Source: Panorpa germanica
Taxonomy: Eukaryota > Arthropoda > Insecta > Mecoptera > Panorpidae
Assembly (NCBI GenBank): GCA_963678705.1
Contig: OY783203.1
Location: 25,216,535-25,280,534 of the forward strand
Direction: 5' to 3'
DNA: 64,000 bases
Part shown: positions 1-9,360 of the stretch, piece after piece
How the letters are laid out: the number at the start of each line of letters is the position of its first letter
Numbering within the stretch: the stretch's first letter is position 1
Program-made: the position numbers and the translations under genes
The notes under the pieces: model-generated
What the model was told of the DNA's origin: nothing
The model's database searches: none
What the model saw: the letters and a program-made list of their open reading frames with translations, nothing else

Positions 1-739
1 AAACTTACTAATTTTATTTAAAACTAATTATTTTCCTAAAACTAAACTTAAAAATTGACTTATTTCTTTTTTATATTAATCATACCCCAAAATGTCTTAA
101 CATTTAATTTGGTCGGAGTCGGTGTCGGGTGAATAAAATTTTCCGGAGTCTTGAGTCGAATATTTTTTTAGCCTGGTTCTAACTACCAATAGAAAGTATT
201 CATGGATGGCTTATTTATACATCATCAGTTTACAATGCTTAATTAAATCATATTATTGTATATACAATCTATATTGATTCTTAAACTACAAGCAAATTGT
301 AATTCAAAATACTTAACGAAATAAGAACCGTTCTGTACATTTCTATTTCCATTTTCTTTTTTTTGTCACGTTATCACTGAGTCTACATAGTCACGTTATC
401 TGCATCTCCAACACAACGTGATCCAAAAGCTAAATTAGTGTCCGACTCAGGTGTTCTCGTTTTAGATATTACACGGAGTTCGCTGACTTTAGTTTAAATG
501 ATCTATACAAAGGACTCAGTTGAAAATCGATTTAAATACCCAGATCAGACTGATTGGACGAATATTGAATATATAACTATGAAACTTTATTCACTATTTC
601 AATTTATTTCTTTATTGTTAATTTTATTTAGTATTTGTTTGTCTTTCGTCTTTATACTCTTCCTTACATATGTTACATTCTCGAACTACGAGTATATTTC
701 AAGTTTCATTTCATTGTAAAAACTTAATCTTTCTTCTTA
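1..739. other. AT-rich stretch, nothing recognised
   Basis: No gene or RNA is supported. Around 112-165 there are short GAGTCGG-type repeats of a kind common in insect intergenic DNA. The longest open frame (498-719, plus) is hydrophobic and AT-driven, with no splice or Kozak support, so I read it as chance. Confidence 0.4.
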
Positions 740-747
740 TTCACCTC

Positions 748-1018
748 CAGTAACGTAGCGTGGCTTAGACGGGCCCCGTATCAAAATTTGTTGTGGGCCC
801 AAGTGATGGGTAAAGATTTGAATTGATTGAATTAAAATAATTATATATTGATTATACGTTATTACTTACAATTAATACTCCTAGGAACTAAGCTAAGTGC
901 GGCCTAAGAGTTTAAGTGAGATTGTGAATAACATTGTACGAATTTTAGCTTACACACGTTTGGGGCCCCTGTAGCCCGGGAGCCCCGTATCATTGATACG
1001 GCGGTAGCTACGCCACTG
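748..1018. mobile_element. hAT-like MITE, 271 bp, with 8-bp target duplication
   Basis: The ends are CAGTAACGTAGC on the left and, read inward from the right, CAGTGGCGTAGC, matching at 10 of 12 positions. CAGTGGCGTAGC is a typical hAT-superfamily terminus. The flanks are TTCACCTC (740-747) and TCCACCTC (1019-1026), an 8-bp target-site duplication with one mismatch, which is the hAT hallmark. Both ends continue into G/C-rich blocks containing GGGCCC and CCCGTATC, giving the element internal hairpin potential. It has no coding capacity and is too short to be autonomous. The superfamily call rests on termini plus duplication length. Confidence 0.7.
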
Positions 1019-1026
1019 TCCACCTC

Positions 1027-1953
1027 ATACATATGATACTTTCCTCTATGGTTTCTTTCCACTCCTTCCTTCTTCTGTTTATAACTTTTCAATTTTTGTC
1101 CTTGTTCTCCATTGTACAAATTGTTAATGTTATACATTTATTAAACTATTATTCTTTTGCGTATTGCCGATATTAGTACTATCATTCACGATCTTTTACT
1201 AATATTAGCAGTTATATATATATATATATATGTATATATAAACTGTACTACAGAGTTTGTAGCCTGACGTCAACGCTCACAGTCTATATTTTATTTCAAA
1301 TTATAAATTTTATAATAAAATAGCTAATATTTTTTTTTCTCTTTTGTTTCAGGTAATCATTAAATCTATTTTTCAAAGTGGTTTGGAAATGCTGCTCGTT
1401 AAAGGTATTTATATATCAATATATGCGCCTCTAATTGGTTGTGTACTTAGTATTGGTAATCTATTCGTTATCGTTAACTATTTCGGTTATGTATTGGGTC
1501 TTAATTTCTATAAAATACACTACATTTTAGCGGTTGTTTAAATTGCTCTTTAAAATGATGATGAAAAAGGAATATCTCCTCACCAGAGATGGGATTATGA
1601 ACGTTTGGTTTTTATTTTTGCATAAACAGTTATGATTAAACAGATATTATTTAAATTATAGTAATATATATTATTAGAGCTGTAACACGTGCATATTTTA
1701 CTTACTTTTAAGAAATAATAAATTTAAAACACTCACCCATAGGCAACTGTCAAATGACTTAATCTATAATGACGTCATACATCGCTTAGCTGAGAAGGGA
1801 TTCCTTCAAATCAATTTTTAGTAGCCTCTATCTTTATAAATTTTTAAAACACTCAATTGCTAGGCAAGTGAAAGGATTATCAGGTGGTATGCTTATGCAA
1901 AATATGTGCATGTTTGTTTATCCGTGTTATCTGGACCAAATATTCTCTTGTGA
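1027..1953. other. Non-coding; (TA)n run and a loose tandem duplication
   Basis: A (TA)n microsatellite runs from about 1211 to 1241. Two imperfect copies of an AAAACACTC...AGGCAA block lie near 1727 and 1847 in the same orientation, suggesting an old local duplication. A pyrimidine-rich acceptor-like site precedes 1353, but the frame after it (to 1541) is not recognisable as protein. Confidence 0.35.
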
Positions 1954-1956
1954 TTA

Positions 1957-2220
1957 AGGCCTAGGTCACACTACGGAATAATTCTGAGCGGTTTTTTCTG
2001 CGTGGCTTTGTAACACATGGAATCATATGAACATGCCACAGAACACACCACAGATTTAAATTCTGTGGCAGGCTACAGAATTCATGCGACACATACAGGT
2101 TTTTCTTTATCGCAGCACATCTCTTTGAATGCAGAACATAGTTCTTTGAGCATGTATTATAATAGAACAAGATATGTAAATAGAACAGTATAGAATCAGT
2201 TCCGTAGTGTGTGCTAGGTA
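1957..2220. mobile_element. Short MITE with diverged terminal inverted repeats
   Basis: The left end reads GGCCTAGGTCACACTACGGA and the right end, read inward, ACCTAGCACACACTACGGA. The shared core ACACTACGGAA marks a terminal inverted repeat of about 20 bp. The left flank is TTA, but I could not find a matching right flank, so no target duplication is claimed. The termini resemble those of the element at 13934-14332 (an ACCACTGAGGAATAATT-like start), hinting at a shared Harbinger-like lineage. No coding capacity. Confidence 0.5.
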
Positions 2221-2635
2221 TTCTGTAGTGTACAAAATCAGAACCACGCAGATTTCAACAAGCAGAGACTAACAGAGGCTGTTGTACTGATAGAACAGAC
2301 TAAGAAACCTTGATCTCCAATGTAACTTAACAGAGTTTTTGTTTTCGATTGACAAATTGTCATAATTACTGAAAGATTTTCTTTCCCACATTAATGGGGT
2401 AAGGTTTCTCCTTTTTCTTTTTTCATTTTTTTTTTTAAATTTATTTATATTATTGTACATATTAAGTTTATTGTATAAAAATTTGAAGTCGATTGGAGTA
2501 AAACTGTGTTACTTTAAAACTTTTAAATGCGGTTTCTCACACATAGCTTTTTCAGAGTCGGTGCACTCTCTAGCTCAAAATCTACTGGACCGATTTTTTT
2601 AAAATTTTGCACACTCTTTCTTTACATAAATGCCC
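2221..2635. other. No gene; possible transposon-internal sequence
   Basis: The sequence around 2575-2620 (a CTACTGGACCGATTTTTTT stretch) resembles the repetitive interior of many insect transposons. There is no second copy in this window, so it is not classified. Confidence 0.25.
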
Positions 2636-2794
2636 AGGTAACGCTGTCGAAGTTTTTTTTTTATTTTTTAATTTTAACATATTTTAAAATAACAAAGCTT
2701 CTTATTTTTTTCATTAAAAAACGCTATTTTGACTTTTAAGTCCTGTAAAAAATTGAAAAATCAATAAAAAAGGAAAAACTCGACAGCATTACCT
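2636..2794. repeat. Inverted repeat (foldback), 159 bp
   Basis: The outer arms are AGGTAACGCTGTCGA on the left and, read inward from the right, AGGTAATGCTGTCGA, followed on both sides by T-rich runs. The arms match at 14 of 15 positions. This is probably a small foldback/MITE or the core of a larger degraded transposon. No target duplication was identified. Confidence 0.5.
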
Positions 2795-3727
2795 ACAGAA
2801 ACTTATCAACTAAATAAATCATTTTCGTTTTTTGATTTCAAATAATCCAATGATGAGTTATGAGTGGCACGGCAATATTTTGTTTTGTGACGTCTGCGGA
2901 GATTCGCTGTCAATGCCTCATTTCTTGATATTTATTTATGAAAAATTCGCAAAGTATTCTTCAATTGTGACTTTATCATGTAGTAATTATAGAATTAATT
3001 ATATATTAACTGTGTCGTCAAAAAACATTATCGAAAATATGCTTCTTCTTTTTATCGTTTTGACCTTACCCCTCCTTAATAAAAGTTCGGACTTCACAAT
3101 ATTTTGTTTTTGACGTGAATAAAGTTTTAACTAATAAAAGTAAATAAACCGCTGCTCCAAGACTCGAACCGGAAAGCAGATATGCGTTATCGTAGCATAC
3201 GATTGCGTTTTCGATTATACGATTACACATAAATTGCGGGTTAGGCATTATTGAGAGCAGTGAACGAATGCTTTAATGAAATAAACAGAATGAAAAATAA
3301 ATAAAATAAAAATGGATTTAAAATGAGGTCAGTCAAACGGAAAAGGATGAGCAAATTAATTCGATTGTCGTACTGTGCTATACGCGTATTTATTTGCTTT
3401 TTGTTGTTCGCGTTGTTCGCGTTGTTTGACGGTAATTGTTTTCTGGGCATTGCGAGTTCCCATACTTCCGTTTCCATTATGGAATATGTATAACTGGAAT
3501 ATGCATTTCATGAGCTGTAAACTGCTTTGTCCATGTTGCAGTTACAAGCAACAATAAGAGGAGTGTGTGAACAGCTAGGCCCAGACAAAAATAAAAGGCT
3601 GTGCCAATTTAGAACGTAAAACAGTTTCTAAAATGTTGTTTTCTATTGATTTGATAACAACATTTAGGACATTTAGGACTATGTCACGCAGCAAAATCAC
3701 GCAGAGAGACTATAGACAATTATTTAT
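2795..3727. other. No gene; one tRNA-like box B remnant
   Basis: On the minus strand around 3150-3180 there is a GGTTCGAGTC box-B-like motif in a weak tRNA-like context, probably a decayed SINE head. It does not fold into a credible tRNA by eye. The rest shows nothing recognisable. Confidence 0.3.
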
Positions 3728-3740
3728 ATCATATTGTAAC
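3728..3740. repeat. Target-site duplication, LINE 3' side
   Basis: ATCATATTGTAAC is repeated exactly at 4772-4784, bracketing the LINE fragment. It directly abuts a 19-nt poly(T), i.e. the poly(A) tail of the minus-strand insertion, as expected of target-primed reverse transcription. Confidence 0.85.
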
Positions 3741-4771
3741 TTTTTTTTTTTTTTTTTTTAATTTATTGGGCTTTGGCTTATTCAGCCTTCTTGCCATTCT
3801 AAAATACAAATAAATATTACATTCTATAATATATAAAAATTACTTAAAACTATACATATATAACTACTATATTTACTACTATATATAAACTATTATATTT
3901 ACATCACCATTTGTTAAATCTAAGTTAAAGTTCTTTGAAGATTCTCTATACATGTTATATGTCAATTTTATTGTCAAATATAAACTCAATCACACATTTT
4001 GCAGAGGCACTATTTAGATCGGAGATCAGACTTAACACGTTCACTGGCTTCATGGTGGACTTGCATAAATTATTCCATAAGTAGTCGATTGCCGGCTTTT
4101 TAAGTTTACATCCTAGTATCATGTACTAGTACTTTCATCTCTCCACAGATGCAATTAGAATATTGTATTATTTTTATTTTCGCTAGCTGTGATGGGACTT
4201 TACAATGACCTGATCTTAGTCGGCATATTGTAGAAATGAATTTTCTAGATAAATTTTTATTGATCCACATGTTATCTTTAATTTTATTATTGAGAAGGTA
4301 AAATGTTTTACCTGTGGTTTGGCTTGCCTCCGTATACATTATTTGCCAGTCCATATAGGATTTTTCCTTAATGATAATTTTCATTTCATTTAAGGAATAT
4401 TTTCGGTCAATTAATTTACCGTCAGTACATGCTTCCTTCGCTAGCTTATCTGCAGTTTCATTGCCTAAAATTCCAGAATGACCTGGTACCCATAAAAATT
4501 TTATGTTTACTCCACTCTTTTTCAGTTTGCAATATATTTCTTTTATTTTACAAATTTTACTATTATTATTGTTTTTAAAGTTGTTATTATTTATAGCTGC
4601 TAATACACTATATGCATCTGTTACTATTAATATGTTAGACTCTTTAGTGTTTTTAATAATCTTCATTGTTTTCAATATAGCTATAAGTTCAGCATTGAAT
4701 GAACTTGATATATTATTTAATTTTAACTTATATTGCTTGTTTGTTGTAGAATTTGTAATAATAATTGTAGA
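3741..4771 (-). mobile_element. 5'-truncated non-LTR retrotransposon (LINE)
   Basis: Reading the minus strand, the element starts abruptly inside an RNase H domain at about 4771, runs through a stop codon at 4106-4108 and a 3' UTR of about 350 bp, and ends in a 19-nt poly(A) (3741-3759 as T on plus). A 13-bp identical direct repeat (3728-3740 and 4772-4784) flanks it. Severe 5' truncation, an A tail and a long duplication are the standard LINE signature. A C-terminal RNase H domain suggests the I/R1-related clades, but no reverse transcriptase remains to settle that. The perfect duplication and open reading frame argue for a fairly recent insertion. About 1 kb of an element normally 5-6 kb long is present. 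Confidence 0.85.
4106..4771 (-). pseudogene. LINE ORF2 C-terminus: truncated RNase H domain
   Basis: The open frame encodes the later part of an RNase HI domain. Visible motifs in order are FNAELIAI (a conserved Glu), LIVTDAYSVLAAI (a conserved Asp), and LWVPGHSGILGNETADKLAK (the WVPGHSGIxGNExAD signature with the last conserved Asp). A Cys/His-containing tail, RLRSGHCKVPSQL ... CICGE, follows and is typical of ORF2 C-termini in RNase H-bearing LINEs. The first catalytic Asp and everything upstream (endonuclease, reverse transcriptase) are absent through 5' truncation. The frame stays open to 4816, but codons upstream of 4771 are flanking host DNA, because the target duplication lies at 4772-4784. 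It would have removed RNA from RNA/DNA hybrids during retrotransposition, and it is inert here. Confidence 0.85.
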
Positions 4772-4784
4772 ATCATATTGTAAC

Positions 4785-5542
4785 GGATTAGTTAGTTTGT
4801 CATTGACAGTAGTCAATTCATCTGTTCCAAATAAATAAATTCATCCATGAAGTCTGAAAATACTCCATTAAATAATTAAGCTAGTTAGTGGTATTCGAAC
4901 CCCTGCCGACAGTCTGATTGATTAATTAGCAATCAATAGAAAAGTATTTGTTTGTATTTTTGGTATACACGACTTAAGAGATTTGATGTGTGGGTATGTT
5001 GAGATAATGTTGTTGTTTAGAATTTTACATTTAATCTCTTCACATATATTTGAATTCTTTGATTTATGAAAGCTTATCATTTTAAAATTGAATACCAGAA
5101 GTTCAGAACATTGACATTTATCTTTACAACAATTTATCCGATATAGCGAACCAGTGTGTTAAATAATATAATCCACATTATATACAGTATTGATAAGGCA
5201 GATACGCTTAAAAAAGACTAAAAAAGTGTTTTGTGTTGGATGGAGTTTTCATATTTTTACTCTATGATACAATCTTTATTAGATTATTGCACTTAAAAAC
5301 AAATATTTGCAGAAAATTGAGTACTTATTCGATATTTAAGTACTTTTCGAATATAATACATTTATTATTCATCTAAACCGAAAGATACTAGCCAATTTAA
5401 CTTATTTGCATATTTGAATTCAGTTTATTTATTATCTCGTATGAGGAATGTAACTTTGATTTTTATGGATAACCAGACAACATAATGTAAAGTAATGTAA
5501 TGAAGAAAATGAAAGCAGTACTTCAGTACAATTCATCACAAC
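4785..5542. other. No gene; one box-B-like remnant
   Basis: Around 4888-4907 the minus strand carries a GGGGTTCGAATACC box-B-like motif without a matching tRNA fold, probably a SINE remnant. Otherwise this is unremarkable AT-rich DNA. Confidence 0.3.
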
Positions 5543-5600
5543 CAGTGAGTGATACTTCGGCTTAACTACGTTCGTAATCCGAAACATTGTTCTTCCCATT
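5543..5600. mobile_element. Fragment of pogo-like MITE terminus
   Basis: CAGTGAGTGATACTTCGG followed by TACGTTCGTAATCCGAA resembles, with mismatches, the CAGTGGTACCTCGGGTTACGAAC terminus of the elements at 44400-44556 and 18446-19032. Only one end is recognisable. Confidence 0.4.
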
Positions 5601-5827
5601 GAAATTAATTTAAATCCAATTACCATCACTCCTAGCATCACGTGTATTCGACGTTTTTGCCAGTAAATCACCGAGCAAAAGTAAAACCTTCTCATATATT
5701 AGGGACTAGCTAACACTTTCTCCAGGAAGCTGCTTTTTATTAATTCAAATTAACAATAGTTTTTCTAGTTCTTCTAGCCCTTGAGATTTTGCTTCGATAA
5801 CATAATCACTCTTTTCGCCAAGATTTA

Positions 5828-6265
5828 GGCCGTTTGCACGGCTCAACTGATTGCAAACTAGTCGAGCAACAAAGTTTTAACGAAAACGAAAAACGAGCCA
5901 TGTCGAGCCGCGTTTCGTGACTATAGAATTTTTAACAATATATTTAGTATTGTTATAACATAGTACAAAAATAAATTTTTGGCATTGTGTGTATTTAAAT
6001 ACTTTTGAATAGTATTTGTGTACATCTCTCATTATGAGCTGTCACCATCAAAAGCATGCAACGTAATTGCACTGCGACCAAGAAACACAGTCGCTCAAAA
6101 CTGCCCAAAACCAATTTCAAATTAGTTTAGTTTCGTTTGTGCCGTGTGTATTCTCTCACTCGTATACACGTATGTTCTCTCACTAACAACACAGTTCCAT
6201 TCTCATTCGATTCGGGCAGATTCGGAGCTCGCGTTTGCAATCAGTCGCCCCATGTGCGGACGGCA
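5828..6265. mobile_element. Harbinger-like MITE, 438 bp, TTA target duplication
   Basis: The ends are GGCCGTTTGCAC on the left and, read inward, TGCCGTCCGCAC on the right. The imperfect inverted repeat continues inward to the shared block CTGATTGCAAAC. TTA flanks both sides (5825-5827 and 6266-6268). A 3-bp TTA/TAA target with G-rich termini is characteristic of PIF/Harbinger elements. Related sequences occur at 12542-12913 (inverted), 33809-34214 and 59680-59806. It is non-coding, and the transposase source is not in this window. Confidence 0.65.
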
Positions 6266-6268
6266 TTA

Positions 6269-6489
6269 GACAACAACCGTCCTTGACGCAACTATTTTCT
6301 TTAAGTTAGTACAAATCGTATATTTAACCATATCTTTTGGCGAGATCAGATTTCCTTCTTCGTTTCTACAGTAATATACTTAGGCTTCTTTACACCACTG
6401 TTAATTGAGGCTTAATTTAATGCAAAAGACGTACTACGTACTGTGTTTTATAGAAAAACGAAGAAAAATTGTATCAAGATCAACAAAGG
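6269..6489. other. No feature seen
   Basis: AT-rich sequence without recognisable coding or repeat structure. Confidence 0.3.
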
Positions 6490-6582
6490 CAACGTTTGTT
6501 CTTTCGTAATCCGAGTCATTGTACGCAAATCGGATCAAGATTTTTTCAAAACCCGATTTGCTCGTAACTCGAGGTACCACTG
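6490..6582. mobile_element. Right end of a pogo-like MITE
   Basis: The right terminus CTCGTAACTCGAGGTACCAC ending in TG, followed by TA, matches the inverted terminus of the complete copy at 44400-44556. Internal TTCGTAATCCGAGTCATTGT resembles a second, degraded copy of the terminal sequence. The left end is not clean, so this is a partial or rearranged copy. Confidence 0.5.
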
Positions 6583-6723
6583 TACTGTATTTCTTGAACC
6601 TGTAAAATTTCTGAATAATGCAGTTTTGTAGAATAACCGCAGTCACAATCTGAAGACACGACAGTCATAAAAGAATTTTGTCTGTGCCGTAGAAAGATAG
6701 AGACAACACATATATGTATAAGT

Positions 6724-6799
6724 GCTCGACCAACACCTCCTAAATACAGTACTAAGTAAAGTACATTTCAAGTATATTTAGGTGGTGTTGGCTAGAGCA
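6724..6799 (+). repeat. 76-nt hairpin, miRNA-precursor-like in shape
   Basis: The arms GCTCGACCAACACCTCC and GGTGGTGTTGGCTAGAGC pair over about 20 bp with a small internal asymmetry and one mismatch. The stem continues through TAAATA/TATTTA to a loop of about 26 nt. The arm sequence occurs a third time at about 6855-6875 (TTTAGGAGGTGTTGGC), which argues for a repeat-derived foldback. A pre-miRNA-like RNA is possible in shape only. Confidence 0.4.
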
Positions 6800-7094
6800 T
6801 CTGACCACCAGATGACTACTAGTAATGACGTCACAAAACCGTTGTTAGGCCTTGTACTTTAGGAGGTGTTGGCTTTACACCTAGTTTATATATTATAAGT
6901 GGCGTACCTAGCCGGTTATCCACATAAACATTGTTTCTATAAGCTTCTACGAGTATACTTCTTTCTTTTTGTTTTTAGTTATGTAACAGTCAATTTTGTA
7001 TTGACTCTGTTTGGATAAATATAAATTTAAAATTACCCTATGTCAATCGTGTTCTTGACTGTGACGTCATGCCAGGCTTAATACGAATACTTCC
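6800..7094. other. No gene; partial repeat arms
   Basis: It contains the third arm of the adjacent hairpin (6855-6875) and, at about 6899, TGGCGTACCTAGC, which resembles a hAT-type terminus without a partner. Nothing else is visible. Confidence 0.3.
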
Positions 7095-7372
7095 CGTTGT
7101 TAAGGTTCTTCCCGTACTTTGGAAGCATTGTGTTGGGGTGGGGCAGGGCAGGGGCAATGGCAATGGGGATGATGGCGGTGGTAGGCAAACTGTTCCGCAG
7201 TTGTGCTAGTCACTCCTGCAAATGATAAAGAAATATGTTATTAAATTACATCTGTTGATATTGTCAAAACAACGAGGAGGTAGTGACTCGGTTACTACGC
7301 CTTCCACTACCACTTCCTCATTCCCTTCCACTGACAGCTCCCTGTCCAGCACCCTTTCTTTAATCAAATAAA
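7095..7372. other. GC-rich island, possible exon remnants on either strand
   Basis: This island is much richer in G/C than its surroundings. On minus, a good acceptor (TTATCATTTGCAG, exon starting at 7215) precedes an open His/Pro/Cys-rich frame of about 35 codons that ends near 7105. On plus, codons from about 7228 to 7368 give a small frame starting with Met whose latter part is Ser/Thr-rich (GGSDSVTTPSTTTSSF). Neither is recognisable as a known domain and both could be low-complexity artefacts. It could also be regulatory DNA. Confidence 0.25.
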
Positions 7373-7940
7373 TGTTTTACACGCTACGTTGTCATGGTAC
7401 AGTAGTATTTAACAAGGCACGGGAGATTTCATTTTAGGGGTACACTAGTATAAATATTACTGTTTTTCCTTAAAAAAAAATGTGAAAATAAACAAGTTGG
7501 AAACAATTAATATCTTCATTTTGGTTTATAATTATATGGCTAACCATATTGACCTTTCGAAGTTGTATATTCAGATACTAGTAGATATTGTTATACTGGT
7601 AAACTTATGCTAAGGGACGTTCGCTGCAGGACTAGTTACACGCAGATATTTCATGGATGTGATTATATTTGTCGTGTTATTTATCACACTTGGAAAAATA
7701 AAAATGAGAAAAGTTTACGTAATTTTTTTATGATCAATAAACATTAAATATCGGTAACTATTTTTAGTGGAAACTACTTATCGTGTTTTTAGAGTTCATT
7801 TCATTCAATATTTGTAGTAGTTCCAACATGTGTCCTGTTCATTATTGGAAGCTAGTCTTTGGTTGTCCAGCAGTTGAAGTATACTTTGTAATTTCCTTAA
7901 AAAATAAAAATTATGTAATACTCTACTAATAATAATAGGC
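7373..7940. other. No feature seen
   Basis: AT-rich sequence separating the GC-rich island from the tRNA terminator. I see no repeats or coding signal. Confidence 0.3.
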
Positions 7941-7946
7941 AAAAAA
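7941..7946 (-). terminator. RNA polymerase III terminator of tRNA-Ser
   Basis: A run of six T on the minus strand begins 5 nt past the tRNA 3' end, which is the normal pol III stop signal. Confidence 0.8.
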
Positions 7947-7950
7947 TATT

Positions 7951-8032
7951 CGACGAGGATGGGATTCGAACCCACGCGTGCAGAGCACATTGGATTAGCA
8001 GTCCAACGCCTTAACCACTCGGCCACCTCGTC
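7951..8032 (-). tRNA. tRNA-Ser(GCT): tRNA-Ser, anticodon GCT
   Basis: The minus strand folds into a class II tRNA of 82 nt including the discriminator base. The acceptor stem is GACGAGG paired with CCTCGTC. The D arm carries box A (GTGGCCGAGTGGTTAAGG). The anticodon arm is TTGGA-CTGCTAA-TCCAA with anticodon GCT, reading AGC/AGT. There is a long variable arm (GTGCTCTGCAC, with GTGC/GCAC pairing) as in serine tRNAs. The T arm is GTGGG-TTCGAAT-CCCAT with box B. The intact boxes, all stems and an adjacent T6 terminator indicate a functional gene. No intron and no encoded CCA, as expected for an animal nuclear tRNA. It would decode serine codons in cytosolic translation. Confidence 0.97.
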
Positions 8033-8898
8033 TGTATTATTATATAATTGATTTATATAAACAATTAATAACTGAAAACCTAATATTATTGGGGTGAGAT
8101 CTACATCACCTGGCCACAATTCCAATGACACCAAACGTTTACGAAAGCCCCTGTCCTCATGCCATTAAATGTGAATTAAACAACAATAAACTGCAATAAA
8201 AAATAAATAAATTACTGTAGTTAATATACATACGAAAAACAATTATCGAATACATAAAAAAGTAATAGAAATTTAAATCCCCGTTCTCTACGTAGCAGTG
8301 TACATAAGTATTAAACCTACTCAACAAGCAATAAAACAAAAGCATAAAAGTATAAACGTCAAGGTTACGAGTGCGCCCTTGAATATAGAGCTCTCGGCTC
8401 TGGACTCGAGCACAGAGTGCAGATCACGGAGCACTGAGATAAGTAAACACCAGCAAATCAAGTGCTGAAGCAAAATATAACATTCATAATTGAAAGAAAG
8501 GAAAATTGTTAAAGAATATAAAGCAAAGGCAAACATACTGCGGCTTGGTGTGCAATTCACGACTAGTTATATGTATTAGTGTAGAATATTGCCATTATAA
8601 TTATTACATAGTCTTCTTTGAGTTAATTGAATTATACAATTTATTTCTTTGGGTTAATAAAAAAAATACACATACTGTTTTAAGTTGTTTTCACTTTTTT
8701 ATGTGTTTAGAATCATAGATCTGATAAAAAGAAGGAAGTGAAGTGTAAACATTTTGAAGTGTACTCCCTTCACCCTTCCTTCTCTTCAGATGTTGAGTCG
8801 CCGAGAAATTTAGTTCATAGAGATATAATATCCCAACAGGGGTCGCCTAAAGCGGCTTATCCCATGTCCAATAATTTTACTCTAAGTGATAGTACCCT
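8033..8898. other. No gene seen upstream of the tRNA
   Basis: Open frames in this stretch are short and AT-driven. The block around 8370-8420 is slightly richer in G/C (GAGCTCTCGGCTCTGGACTC) but shows no identifiable function. Confidence 0.3.
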
Positions 8899-8919
8899 GA
8901 ATAACAACTGAAAAGCGCA

Positions 8920-8928
8920 AATCTTCAC
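8920..8928. repeat. SINE target-site duplication, left
   Basis: AATCTTCAC, repeated as AATGTTCAC at 9156-9164 (8 of 9 identical). Other copies of the interrupted MITE read AAATGTTCAC once and unbroken at this point, which confirms that this is a duplicated target. Confidence 0.75.
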
Positions 8929-9155
8929 GACGACACAGTGGGCGTGAGCATTGAACCTTGACGCTGACTGCTGTGTCTTCGGGTTCGATCCCCGAAACAG
9001 ATATATATTTTCTGGTTTGGTTTGGTTGTTATCAACTTTTATTGATTATGGTCATACATATTCGTACACATATAAGAGGCCAACATTGAAGGAGATCGTC
9101 GGTGATAGGACTCAGCATCGGAAATAGGCTGACGTAAATAAATTAAATAAAATAG
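8929..9155 (+). mobile_element. tRNA-derived SINE, full-length copy, nested in a MITE
   Basis: A 227-bp element starts with a tRNA-like head: GACGACACAGTGGGCGTGAG (box A region) and, 40 nt on, GGGTTCGATCCCCGA (box B). A tRNA-unrelated body follows, including TCTGGTTTGGTTTGG and GGACTCAGCATCGGAAATAG, then a short A/T-rich tail of AAAT repeats. It is flanked by a 9-bp target duplication. Other pieces of this family lie at 21578-21624, 27948-27992, 35299-35369, 42877-42975, 43740-43850, 55792-55825, 58890-58965 and 59641-59680. It is transcribed by pol III in principle and would depend on a LINE for mobility. Confidence 0.8.
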
Positions 9156-9360
9156 AATGTTCACAAAAAACAAAAGTGAGTGCTCAAACCATGCAGACTA
9201 AAAATCAAAAATAAAAGTGTTTTTCTTTGATTACTAAAACAGGTTTTAAAGACAAAAATGTTTTAATAACTGCTCAGTTTTTACAAAATATAGGTGTTTT
9301 GTTCAGAAAAACAGTTTTTGTTCGTGTTTTGTTGTTTTGTCTCTCTGGTGTGAAACCGGT

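Larger units (their letters stand above)
8899..9360 (+). mobile_element. MITE copy 1, interrupted by a SINE
   Basis: Outside the SINE at 8929-9155, the flanks align with the elements at 11051-11310 and 35435-35930: left AACAACTGAAAAGCGCAAAT, right TTCACAAAAAACAAAAGTG and onward through TTTTAAAGACAAAAATGTTT to GTGTGAAACCGG at 9359. The right terminus, read inward, is ACCGGTTTCACACCAGAGAG, matching the left terminus of the 35435 copy (ACCGGTTTTCACCAAAGAGA), so the family has inverted termini. This copy lacks the left terminus. The superfamily is unassigned. Confidence 0.65.

Noticed and set aside
1344-1541. Hydrophobic open frame after a pyrimidine-rich acceptor-like site
   Set aside because: No recognisable domain, no start codon at the 5' end, no donor, and AT-driven composition like many random frames here.
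3150-3230. Possible second tRNA gene on minus
   Set aside because: Only a box-B-like GGTTCGAGTC is present. No acceptor or anticodon stems pair, so it is at most a SINE remnant.
7805-8134. 109-codon minus frame
   Set aside because: It is largely the translated tRNA-Ser gene (DEVAEWLRRWTANPMCSARVGSNPILV-type readings are typical false proteins over tRNA genes).
8929-9001. tRNA gene in the SINE head
   Set aside because: Boxes A and B are recognisable, but the stems do not close and the sequence is followed by a SINE body and tail, with other fragments dispersed.
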